From NCBI GenBank assembly GCA_004352715.1, contig SCFE01000048.1:1680593-1744592 (forward strand): DNA of 64,000 nucleotides, read 5' to 3'. The position numbers and the translations under genes are program-made. Positions within the stretch are counted from its first letter, which is position 1. Every line of letters begins with the position of its first letter. Positions 46,728 through 57,319 of the stretch are shown here, piece by piece. This DNA is from Hofstenia miamia. Lineage: Eukaryota; Xenacoelomorpha; Acoela. The notes under the pieces were generated by a model. That model saw only the letters and a program-made list of their open reading frames with translations, ran no database searches and was not told where the DNA came from.

Positions 46728-47280
46728 TTGAATTCACCCCTCAATATCTACATCACTCACGACAATGTACTAGTTGAGCAACGTTCAGATTTTCTGACCC
46801 AGTCTGTGATTAGCTCCAAGGTCGCCGCCTTGCTGCGGACCAAGGCGGATCGGGTTGAGGTATTTATATTTTTGGGCAATGTGTGGCCCCAATTTGATTC
46901 CCATAGAATTCATATGTGGGATGGTGTGGAGATTAAATCTCGCCTAATGAGTTGCATGGAGATTTGCGGAGCAAATGATTTCCAAAATAAAAGCATAAGA
47001 CTACGTATCTATTCTGTATTATTGGTCATTTTCAAATGGGAGAACGAATCGCTGCTTATAAAAAATAATTTCTTGAATGAACAATAGAACAAAAACAGGG
47101 TGGTTAAAGGGTCACGTCGAAACTGAAAGCCTGACAACCTCACTGATTTGTTGTAAGACAGAAGGAGCGCACCCAGGACAGGGAAAATCTCAGTCACTAT
47201 CAAATGAGTGCCAAAAGCGCGACGAAGCCCCGCGAACAATTTTGAAAATATTTAAAAATGGACCCCAAAAATGTAATTTT
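46728..47280 (+). other. GC-richer unidentified block with open frames
   Basis: A 119-codon frame (46728-47087) and an overlapping 91-codon frame (47077-47352) sit in sequence clearly richer in G and C than the intron around it. The first reads SSKVAALLRTKADRVEVFIF and WDGVEIKSRLMSCMEICG; I recognise neither. It could be a fragment of an unrecognised transposon or a captured gene piece. No splice-site pair was obvious. Confidence 0.25.
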
Positions 47281-48419
47281 GGACTTGTTTTAAACTTTTT
47301 TTTGAATATTTTGCAATTTTTTTTTATTTACCCAATCAAAATTAATTTTTAAATACTAAAGAGAGAGGGAAGAGCAACATTCCACCATGCCCTTTGTTGC
47401 GAACGTCACTGAAAGACAGTGATAGTGAAAAAAATTGGATGTTGCTTACATACTACATTTGAATATACTATTTCTCTTCAATATCTACATAGTCACTTTA
47501 TGCATATGTGAAATTACAGAAATTTGGCATAAACCAGTAAGCATTAATAGTTAGCATAGATATACATACATATTCCAGGGTCGTGGCAATCTGTGGAGCC
47601 TCATGCGGTTCTCCGGTAAAAAATTTGTGAGGGTGGGAAGCAACAGAAAAGAGTGATGCATAAAGAATTTCAGAAAATCTGTAAATATGAAAATTGTAAT
47701 TGTTGCAAATGATTTGAGTGCGAAGAAAACAAGACATCGCTATTACAAGGTGACATCAAAAACTTGCCTGCGCAATACGTTGATAGATGACAATGTCAAT
47801 CAGAGTTGCTTACAAAGTGAACTATAATTGCTATATGGAATGTATATATCTAACAAAAATTAATTATAAACAATTTTAAACGGGGAGTACTATTTGTCAC
47901 AATATTAAATTGCCACGAGAAAGTGCAAACAAATCTACTATTTATGACAACACAAATATTACTGGATACGAAACACATCATTTAACAGATGCAGTAAACG
48001 TTTGTGAAACACATGCATTTGAAAGAGTACTCACTTGAAAACTCTAAACAATTACTAATCATTGAATGGAATTGCGTTAAAATAACTAATAAAGTTGACT
48101 CCTACAAGACTATTTTGCAAAATATGGATTCAAGTGATTGAAAATAAGAGGCTTTAATTACGTAAATAAACTGCAATTACATAATAATTCCACGGCGATT
48201 ATGTAATTCAATCAAACAAAAACACTCGGATATTACATTCTTCTAACAAATACTCTATAAAAAATTGGGTGAAGAAAATTAGCATACAAATTTCCATTGA
48301 AAATTCATTGTTTACAACACAACATATTAAAAAAACGTGATAATATATCACTGTATTTTATATATATATATATATTCTGCAACATTAAGAACTTACAAGA
48401 CTCGTCATCAATAACTCTT

Positions 48420-49234
48420 TTAGTGGACAAATTTTGTAGAAATGACTTCTTGATGAAAGAGAGTTTTTATGGCAATTCGTCTATCTCCAAAATTACAAAA
48501 CTCACTGGTATTTGTCAGACAAGTGTTTATAAAATTACGCACAACCAATTATATTTAAAGCCATACATAATGTCGTTGCACCAGATAATTTCTGATACTG
48601 ATAAGACCCATCGACTCTTTTTTGCACAGTAGATGCTGGTCTCTCAACATTCATGGCCCAACATCCTGTGGAGTGACGAGTCCTATTTTTTATTGGACGG
48701 TATTATATATCGTTACAACTGTCGTATATGGGACACAGAAAATCCTAATAAGGTAAATACTAAGGCGCTTTATTCACCAAAGTTATGCGTGTGGATGGGT
48801 GTTTCTGTCAGATGGGTCTTGGATCCACAGTTTTTGGAAGAGCCAATAGCTGGCATCTGGCTATGCTCAAAAACAATATTGTTCCGCAATTTAAACATAA
48901 AAGATTATTTAGCTCCACAATATTCCAACAAGATGGAATTCGACCCCATGATTCAAGCATTGTCACAAACTTCTTAAAAACTTTTTTCACAGATGACCGT
49001 GTCATTGTCAGTGGCTTTCCACAGCACTGGCCTCCACTCTCTCCGGATCTGTCATTACTCGATTTTTGGTTATGGGGTTTGATCAAAGGCCGCGTATTTC
49101 ACATGGGCAAGCCGATTTCATTGGAAAACCTAAAATGTCGAATAAGGGAGGAATGCTCAAGAATCACCTTGTTAGAGGTTGTTCAAGCCTGCTTGAGTTT
49201 GAGGATGCGCTTAGAGCTAGTGGTCAGTGAATAA
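48420..49234 (+). pseudogene. Tc1/mariner-superfamily transposase, disrupted
   Basis: Three frame pieces join: 48420-48632 carries the helix-turn-helix (ISKITKLTGICQTSVYKIT), followed by a TAG; 48633-48850 holds WSDESYF (first catalytic Asp, about 48669-48690); after a +1 shift 48785-49234 holds FQQDGIRPH (second Asp, about 48925-48951) and WPPLSPDLSLLDFWLWG (about 49027-49077, third Asp). Spacing between the second and third Asp is about 42 residues if the Asp of LLDFW is catalytic, unlike the 34 of classical mariner. A stop and a frameshift inactivate it. Right-end sequence near 49330-49415 may include a terminal repeat; a matching left end was not found. Confidence 0.75.
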
Positions 49235-49698
49235 GGGGAACTAACAGAACACTTGCTTTGAAGATAGTGAGTAATAGAATACTGTTTTTGATTTATTATC
49301 AAACCCCAATGTTTATTAAATATCTTAATACAATTTATTTAGTGTTTCAGTTATTCTTCATGCACTGGGTAGTTTTTAAAATTTACGTTAATTAAAATAG
49401 ACCCTGTATTTAGATTTACCGTCTATCAATTCAACGTCACTTTGATAGCCGTCAGCTGCGAAAAGCTACAGACTACACGCATTAATTCGTTGCAAATTGA
49501 CATCGCGTGAACTATTACCAATGATCACTATTATTGAGTTTCATAATTACTACAATACTTTCTCAAGTAACTAATAACTACCCATTAACAATCTGTAGTT
49601 AATTAAGTTTTTGATTCCATTAAACGTCAAAATCGCGTCTACGTTTTCTCTTTTTGTGGGAAGTTTCGCTCGAAAGTGTGTTCAATTCGAGGTTGTAC

Positions 49699-49721
49699 TA
49701 TATATATATATATATATATAA
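49699..49721 (+). repeat. (TA)n microsatellite
   Basis: Short uninterrupted TA run within a TMEM120 intron. Confidence 0.85.
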
Positions 49722-50372
49722 CGAATTTACATACCTAATGTAAGTATAGATCATATATTCAGTAAGATTACTGCAAATTAATGGTCATTTGAAACTTAAA
49801 ATACGATGATAAATAATTCTTCCTGATAGTGTACCGCACAGGTACAAAAATCTCGTTGTAATTTTGAAATGACGATATATAGTATATAACAACTTCCATA
49901 CTACTTCAGTTCTTTAAAACATCCACATTTGGAAGTTCTTCAATCAATTCATAAAACTGAACTCAATAAAAGCCTCTCAAATTTGAGATCATACTATATT
50001 TATAGTAAAAAAAAAGCCTCGTTAATGGAAAAAATATTTCAAATGGCTAGAACCACTGAATTAGTAGAGAAGTAAAGTTCGCCGATCTTGATCCTATTCA
50101 GTATTGCAATACGATCCAAAAGTATATCAGAAAAATTCTAATAGGAGGAAAAATATAAGTTTACATGAAGAATATTTACAGTTCACTTATTGGACCACCT
50201 TGTACATAATACTTACAATTTGTTAGATTAGTAAAATTTGGGAGAATAAAGCAATGAAATAAACACAGCATTTATTTCTGAATTTGTTTACTATATAAAT
50301 ATTTATTTTCTAGAAATGTCAGGAGTTTGTACAACACAAATTAGCGAAAACTAATTGTGCATAAATTCTTAC

Positions 50373-50644
50373 CGTAGTATGTGTTCACGCAGTGTAACGG
50401 TGCAATAATACCAAACAAGTAGAAAATGATAAATTGAATCTGTGATACGAGCATTTAAAATGAATAAATTGAAGAAAGCAAGAATAAGGTTTACAATTGT
50501 GACAATGAGTTTGTAACGTTCATACTCTTCTTTATATTGACGTCGTTGATCTTTCCGTAGAAAGGTGGCATTAATCGATCCAAGATGGAGAGATACTACC
50601 CAACCATTCTTTTGAGGCAAACTCAGTTCCATATTATTTAAATG
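50373..50644 (-). CDS. TMEM120: TMEM120 homologue, exon 2 (first and second membrane spans)
   Basis: 272 bp between acceptor TTTAGGCTGCAG|CAT (upstream edge 50644) and donor CTACG|GTAAGAAT (lower edge 50373). Entry is in phase 0 and exit in phase 2, matching exons 1 and 3. It reads LNNMELSLPQKNGWVVSLH, NATFLRKDQRRQYKEEYE, then two hydrophobic spans (YKLIVTIVNLILAFFNLFIL and FLLVWYYCTVTLRE). The LPxKNG, LGxxNxTxLxK and FLLVWYYCT(L/V)T(I/L)RE motifs are diagnostic of TMEM120. Relative to the vertebrate protein about four residues are missing at the exon 1-2 junction, so a different acceptor or a micro-exon is possible. Confidence 0.92.
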
Positions 50645-53600
50645 CTGCAGCCTAAATAAGCATATAAGTGTTAGGCAACATTAGAAGTAAACTATTCTCT
50701 CATATCTACAAATATATTGTTTAAATGAATCCCATTTTTACTTTAAGCTTGCTAAACTTTCGTAAGTGACTCAGTGACATAAAAATTATACAAACTTTCA
50801 ATGAAGAGCATGTTTGAAATAATCGATATTCTTAAATGATTGATTAATAATTTTGAAGTCAATAAAAATACAACTTTTCAAATGAAATAATAGTAAAACG
50901 AGGAAAAAACAACTTCATCGAATAAGAATTCGAGCATGAGAAGATATTGAAATAATGAGCGCTAACAATCAATATCATAAGAATAAAAAAATAAAACTAC
51001 AGGATTTATACAAGATAAATCGTTACCATTTAACATGAATTGGTAAATATAGAATAGCTTGGCCAGAATAGCTGTTATCACATGATTCTAAACAGTACAT
51101 AAAATCGGTGATGTTGTCAGGAGGAACAATCATGGTGTTTTCAAAACAGTGTGCTAAGTATGTTATCCTATTTTCTAGGGATGAACAAGCCGTCAGTTTA
51201 TTTGTATAAACAAAATACATTTCATTGAAATTCCATTGTATTCCCCGTTAAGATATTTTTGCGTTAAATTGAAGCAATTCCACAATAACTAACACACACA
51301 TTCCGAATGATGATTACAAACCACATTCGGATCATCAGATCATGCTAATTTATTTCTATTTTTTCATACACCAAATGGCAAATCTACTATAAAAAATGAT
51401 ATTAATAATGAAAGTTCTCATAATTATTAACAAGGCAAATAAGCAATGAAATCAAACTCATAAACACTATTCTTCAAGGACGTAAACAATTTGCAAAGGA
51501 ATGGGGGCAACATTAAAATTGGATAATTTTTTTCGATGATCTGGGTGGATTTCTTTTAAACTTCTATAATTAATATGAAACATTATTTTATTCTGTAAAT
51601 ATGATACATGTTGGTGTTAATGATGTGATTGCTTTGTCAATGATAATTCAAAGCAATTAATTCAACACTAACTCAAAACCAAAAACATGAAAAAAATGAT
51701 GTCATGATATCCATTTATTGGAAGTTGCATTCATTGATTCAAACATTAAGCAACTTCAACTCAAATATTTCGACTGCTAGAAAACTTAAAAAATCAGTGA
51801 GGAAAACAATATAGAGATCGTTAAAGACACAAGCTATCTTCCTGAACAAAGCTACATTTCATGACTAGAAAAATATTCGGGACGACTAAAATCAGAAGTT
51901 TATACACATACATACATTAAAAAACCAAAAAATTATTACAATCAGTAGTACACGTATTACGAAAATCGCATAAACAAAAATGATGGAAACATACTGAAAA
52001 TTCGAAATCATTGAAAATTAGTCAACCTTTACTACACTTGTTTTAAAGCATTAAATGTATGTGAAGTGTAGTTGATTTTAAATTATTAATTTCAGCAAAA
52101 TTTTGTATTTAGCTGAATTACTTGAATTATATACGATTTCTAAACATACTGTTTAGTATCGCCTTGAAAGTGCACTATTCCCAATCATATTGTTGTCTAT
52201 CGCAAAGTTCAGTGTGTATGGTAAAGTGCAATATATCTCAATGGTTTGTTTGCATTAGAGGTTACTGCGGTTGCACTCTCGCAAGCTTAAATTGTCATAG
52301 TACAAATCTGGGAATATTGGCGACAATCGCTATGGGATAAACGAACCTTTAAAAATACAGAAAGTTGTGAGAGTATATAAATCTTAAATTCAGTCATGTC
52401 ACATATCGCATGTGAAGAACGAAAATAGTAAATTTTCATTTGATCAACACTAAGAGTGAGGAATTGAAAAATTGCTCCTAGTGCTGAACGTGAATCTAAT
52501 AAATTGAGGAGCATTTGAATACTTTAAGAAATGAAAGCCTTTATTAATTTGTGACATATACCTTTTTAGAATGCAGTTGCTGACTGAGTTTTGATATTTT
52601 GCATAAGTACTATGCTTCTTGGGTTTATGCATTTGATACAGTTGTTGTAGGCAAAATAGAGCACTTAAAACCTTTGTTGAAAATTTGATGCTGCAACAAT
52701 TAATTTTTGAAAAACAACTTTATGTTGCCCATTTAAAAGTGTATGGATGTAGACATACGAAAATTAAATATTGAATCAAAACGCAGTACATTTTGTGGAA
52801 AACCAATTATAATTTTCTATAGATTGTTTATGTCAATGACAAAATCTTTAGTTAGATACAAAAATTTTCAAATAATGAAAGCTTAGAAATTGATCGTTTG
52901 CGTTTTATTATAACAAAGCATGTCCTCAACATTTAGTGATAATGAAGTATATACTCTTCTGCCACAAGTTCATTTTAAAACATTAAAATGTCAATTGAGT
53001 CAAAAGGGGGTACTGCGTTCAAAGGACTAGAAAAAATATTTGGAAGACCATAAGTTATAGCTTTATGAAAATCGTTTAAACTGTACATTATTTTGCAATG
53101 AAAAGCGGAAAACGAGGCGCGAATGATTACAAGGCAGACCAACAATAGTTACAAATCTGTCTATGATATCCCTTTGCGCTTTGTCATATAAACATGCAAC
53201 ATTGGTGCTTCTAAAAATTACATTGCCATGCGGTCATGAGTGCATCAAATATACCAAGACTGATCTACGCAAATGGTAAAACATACTTCAAAGAAACAGA
53301 AACGAATACAAACTGTTTTCAGAATATATTTCATACATGGCAAATGTCGATAGCATGCATAGAAACGGATCAAAGTCCAATCTCCTTATTCATCTCATGT
53401 GAAGCAATGTGATTAGTGGTTAAGTATGTAAAGAATCAATGAACCTTTGATGATGAGCAACTTCATATTAAATGATGAAAATATTATCATTTCAAAAGAA
53501 TTTGTAAACACTTACTTGACACTGTTCAATAAACTCTTGAAATGAAAACACGCAATAAATATAAAATTATAAGTCTCTTTGTCTATATGCAACGTTCATA

Positions 53601-53911
53601 ATAATCACTTCATTAGAATACTGAAAACAATCCGGTTGCAAATGTGGAAGCTTCACTGCAAAGGTTAATGTACTTCCGATTTGCAAAGTCAACTAATTAT
53701 GCAAGCAATGACTTAGAGTACACTTGTAAGTCTTACTGCATTTCGATACAGTTTTAGATGCTGTACAATATAAAATGTATAAATGTATTACATGGTGCTC
53801 ATGGGCATGTTAACATATAATTTATCATTTTTTGCAAATAGAAAAAGTTAAATATCATGGAATCTTCAAAATTTGAAATTAAAAGTAATATAAAAGCAAC
53901 ACAAACCTTAC
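50645..53911 (-). other. TMEM120 intron 1 (3.3 kb)
   Basis: Bounded by donor CAA|GTAAGG (53911 downward) and acceptor CTGCAG (50645 upward), both canonical. No transposon or second gene is clearly recognised inside. Open frames at 51220-51023 (-) and 52122-52340 (+) have no supporting motif. Confidence 0.75.
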
Positions 53912-54142
53912 TTGTACTTTGTCTTCATATTCATTAACATCTGAATTATTTGAACTCGATTGTTTTTTTGTGATCAAATTTTGAAACTTTTCCAAATTTC
54001 TTCGATTATTTAATATATCATTACGTAAGGTTTTCTGCAGGGATTCAATCTCATCAAGCTTCGTTTCATAAAGCCGATGACGTTCAATTAAAGTAAGCAT
54101 GGAATTATCAGCTTTCTGCCATTCTGATGATATTAAATCCAT
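53912..54142 (-). CDS. TMEM120: TMEM120 homologue, exon 1 coding part (coiled coil)
   Basis: 77 codons from the ATG at 54142 to the donor CAA|GTAAGG at 53912/53911. The start is chosen because MDLISSEWQKAD aligns with the N-terminal D(C/D)L.(D/E)WE.L segment of TMEM120; an acceptor-like CTGCTTAG/CTAG a short distance upstream suggests a separate non-coding first exon. The sequence forms the family's N-terminal coiled coil (HRLYETKLDEIESLQKTL), which mediates dimerisation in known structures. The product is expected to end near 336 residues if the missing last exon is normal, in line with the roughly 340 of vertebrate homologues. Confidence 0.85.
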
Positions 54143-54769
54143 TGATACAGCTTTGGATTCGACAATACCACTAGCTAAGCAGTTGAAAATATCATATAAA
54201 TTTACAAAACGCATGAAGCACATAAAACAATAATATATAAAAAATATTTTAAAACAGCATGGGATTCACAAATTTGCTCAAGTTAGTTTGAAAAAGTGCA
54301 GAGGAAACGATATTAATTTTGACAATTTATAAAGAGCAATTCGCATTTTTAAGATTTATGTAGTAAAAATTAAGCTTGACCTCAAAAATACTACCTAAAA
54401 TGCACCTTTAGAGTAAAAAGTTCAAAAAAAATTTGCATTAATCTATATATGTAGTTGAAATCACAAATGCATTTAATAATATATAAATCTACATAAAAGG
54501 AGAACCACATAAACTCGGATATATTTTTTTTTTACAAAAAATGCATATTAATTTTCACTTTTGTTGATTTCTGAAAGTGAAAGCCCTGCCCAAACTATTT
54601 GCCATTGAGCGATAATAAAAAGCTAACAGGAGTTGTGACCGTGTGAGTAGGAGTAATTTTGAGAAAGTTAACAGCTATAAATTGAAAACAATTTAATGTT
54701 ATCTTGCAAACAAAAAATATTAATAAAATAGATTAAAATATATTTACTATATAATTACTAACCTAACTA
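54143..54769. other. Upstream region of TMEM120 coding start
   Basis: AT-rich sequence upstream of the TMEM120 ATG. The promoter and first non-coding exon may lie here or farther up, but no core promoter element can be assigned with confidence. Confidence 0.35.
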
Positions 54770-56400
54770 AACAACAGCAACAAAAAGACTATATTCGACG
54801 TCAGGGCGGGTAGAGCATTGAAGAGTAGGGCATAGGAGGAAGACTTTCAGTAAATATGATAATAAGAGCAGGGGAGATGAGAAAAAATCTAAGTGATGAG
54901 CAGTGGTCAGGAATTTATAATAGGCATAATGGCGGCTTTGTGACTGCATTTTTGAGGCATTAGAAAGTATATTGAGACGGAACATATTGAATATACCCGA
55001 AAGATCCAAAATCATATTTTTCCTCAGAAATGAAGGTCAAGAACCTGAAGATAAAGCACTAAGGGTAATATGTGAGAGAAGTGCTGATTCGTGTGAAAGG
55101 GAGAGATTCACTGAACAACACGCCGTTGCTGTAGACCAAAGGGGGAGCCATATGCAAAATAGCGAACGGAATCGCTAGATAGTGATTTTTTACTCAAGAG
55201 GAATGTTACAATGAATGACAAAAAAGATCTAACTTAAGCTTTAAGTTGATGACAGCGGACGAAGATGAGGAAACATACAGCCAAACATCAAGGCAGGTAC
55301 GTCCAGAAATAGAAGGGGCGGATTGGGAAAATGAAAAAATGAGTAGGGAAAAGTGCAAATCCATAGCAGGGCCAAGGAAAAAGCAGACATTTGCATTTAC
55401 TGGGGTGAAGTTTAAGATGATTGGAAGGTAACAAGTGAAGTACCTATCAATTTTCTATTGAATTTTCACAAAGACTACAACGGCACGAATTGACACACAA
55501 GGTAAGATAATTAATAAAAAAACAAAAAAGACGGAATCTTGAGGACCATCAATAGAAATAATGGTAGCAAAGAAGTGAGAATTAACACGAGTTACTTGAA
55601 AACTATTTGATAACTTACTTTGAAAAAAGAGCCATGGAATAAGGAGTTTATCAAATGCCTTTGAGATGTCGAAAAACATGATTGCATCCTCGGTGTTAGT
55701 TTCAAGCCCGAAAGAGTCAAGAAGACAAAAAAAGAGAACAGAACGCAAACTGATTATGGGAAGGAATATGTTTGATAAAAGCTAAGAGAAATTTGAATAA
55801 AAAGGTTTAACAAAGATCTTGGTAAGGAGGAAGATAGGGGGACAATTGGCTATAAGCCATTTGTTGAGGTTTTGAAGATTGGAGTTATCAGGTTAATTGT
55901 CCATTTAGGGAAAAGTACGGGATAACATAAAAAATATTGTAGACAAAGGCCGCTGTATATTTGCTCAGAATGATAGGAGAAATAATATCAGCTCCAGGCG
56001 AACCAGATGAAGAAGACTATAGGAGAAATTGATAGATATTATTTTAATCAAACGAAAAATAAAGAAGCAAAAATAGTGAGATGCGGCAACAAAATAAATA
56101 GCTGGATTCAAAACCAGCAAAAAAAAATAATGAAGAAGTTCGGCCGGTAAAAAAGAGTATGTAGAAAACAAGAGCAATAATGAAGCACGATCCAAATCAA
56201 TTCAAAAATATATATCTCCACACAGTAACAGCAAAATAATGATAGAAGAGTGGAGTAGTGCCCAACTTCTTGAGATAAAATCAACATTGTTGAATGCATG
56301 AATGACATGAGAGCAGTAGTTAAGAGAATAGAATGAAACCGCTTCAGACTAAGCTTAGGAGCAAAGGGAGCCCTAGCTATCAACAGAGTCTCACAGATGG
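54770..56400 (-). mobile_element. LINE F: degenerate reverse transcriptase remnant
   Basis: On the - strand, IMFFDISKAFDKLLIPWLF (55678-55620) is a clear reverse-transcriptase palm block; a garbled GPQDSVFFVFLL follows where GPQGSVLGPLLF is expected; LHPSKCKCLLF near 55412-55380 matches the L(N/H)P.KC(K/E) block after the active site; a C-terminal hydrophobic stretch ends at 54767. Frames shift repeatedly. The region is unusually purine-rich on the + strand compared with its neighbours, in keeping with an insertion. It may bear on the TMEM120 promoter region. Confidence 0.6.
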
Positions 56401-56942
56401 CAATGTAGGAAAGATAGAGCAAGAGAAATGTCTAGTATTAACCCAAATTATATTAGCATATATTTATGTTGTTGGAGAAACATTCCGATCTATTTTTATA
56501 AATATAATAATTGTTTTTTATTCTAACGCTCAGATCATTAGTATACTGCATGGCATAAGGAAAATATCAAAGCTAGTAAGCCATTTTTGTATTAGTTTCC
56601 TTGGCATATAGTTACTACAGTAATGAAAAGACGAACATTATCATTCATAATACATTCATTAATAAACAACATATCCCTACAACGCATTGGTGATATATAA
56701 AGTATATATTTAATACCAAATGGCAGCAGTAGGAACACAAAAATATAATATGGCTTTTAAAATTTTGTCAAACATTTTGATTTACTCTAACAGTGCAAAT
56801 ACAAAATGTGAATATATAATTTATAAATATAACTTGCATATACAAAACATCAGTGATAAATTGCAAATTACTTGCGGCATTATAATTATATATATTATGC
56901 AATATAGATCAATGTTGCTACATCTATATGTATGCATTTTTA

Positions 56943-57250
56943 ACATAATAAGGAAAACTCGAATGGTTGAAGAGCTTTTAGGTCTTTCGGAAAATGACCA
57001 GTTATGCAGAGGCATTGACAGCATAACAACTGAACCTCAATTGGATAGAAATGTCATTGACTGAAATTTAGAATAAATGACCTTTCCAGAAACTATAAAG
57101 ACACTAAAGAATGCATGTACATCTGAGAGTTTTGTAGAAGCTATTGGAAGTGAGGGATATCATCAGATTAGATCACATTGGAACACAATTACTAGGAAAA
57201 TAACACTTCTGCAAATGCTAAAGAAAATTAAATTTTATGTAGTTTTTGAA
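56943..57250 (+). pseudogene. Possible broken coding fragment, unidentified
   Basis: One frame reads KTRMVEELLGLSENDQLCRG, then TEPQLDRNVID, a TGA, NLE, a TAA, then MTFPETIKTLKNACTSESF and YHQIRSHWNTITRKI. The residue use is protein-like on both sides of the two stops, which suggests a decayed gene, a processed pseudogene or a transposon fragment. No family recognised and no splice sites defined. Confidence 0.25.
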
Positions 57251-57319
57251 TTATATCCGCAGTTTCAAGTGATTAGAATGAGTGTGCATGAATCTAGAAA
57301 TTTTTTGTATTGTTAAATG

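Larger units (their letters stand above)
41426..50372 (-). other. TMEM120 intron 2 (8.9 kb)
   Basis: Flanked by donor CG|GTAAGA (50372 downward) and acceptor TTTAG|T (41426). It contains the LINE E fragment, the pogo-like relic, a GC-richer unidentified block at 46728-47280, a Tc1/mariner-like relic and two short TA microsatellites (about 48359-48376 and 49699-49721). The rest (41426-42030, 42700-44300, 44900-46727, 47300-48400 and 49420-50372) shows nothing I can define. Confidence 0.8.

Noticed and set aside
51023-51220. - strand frame with four cysteines and a donor-like GTAACG at its end, possible extra TMEM120 exon
   Set aside because: Its only plausible acceptors put it out of phase with exon 1, and TMEM120 has no such segment.
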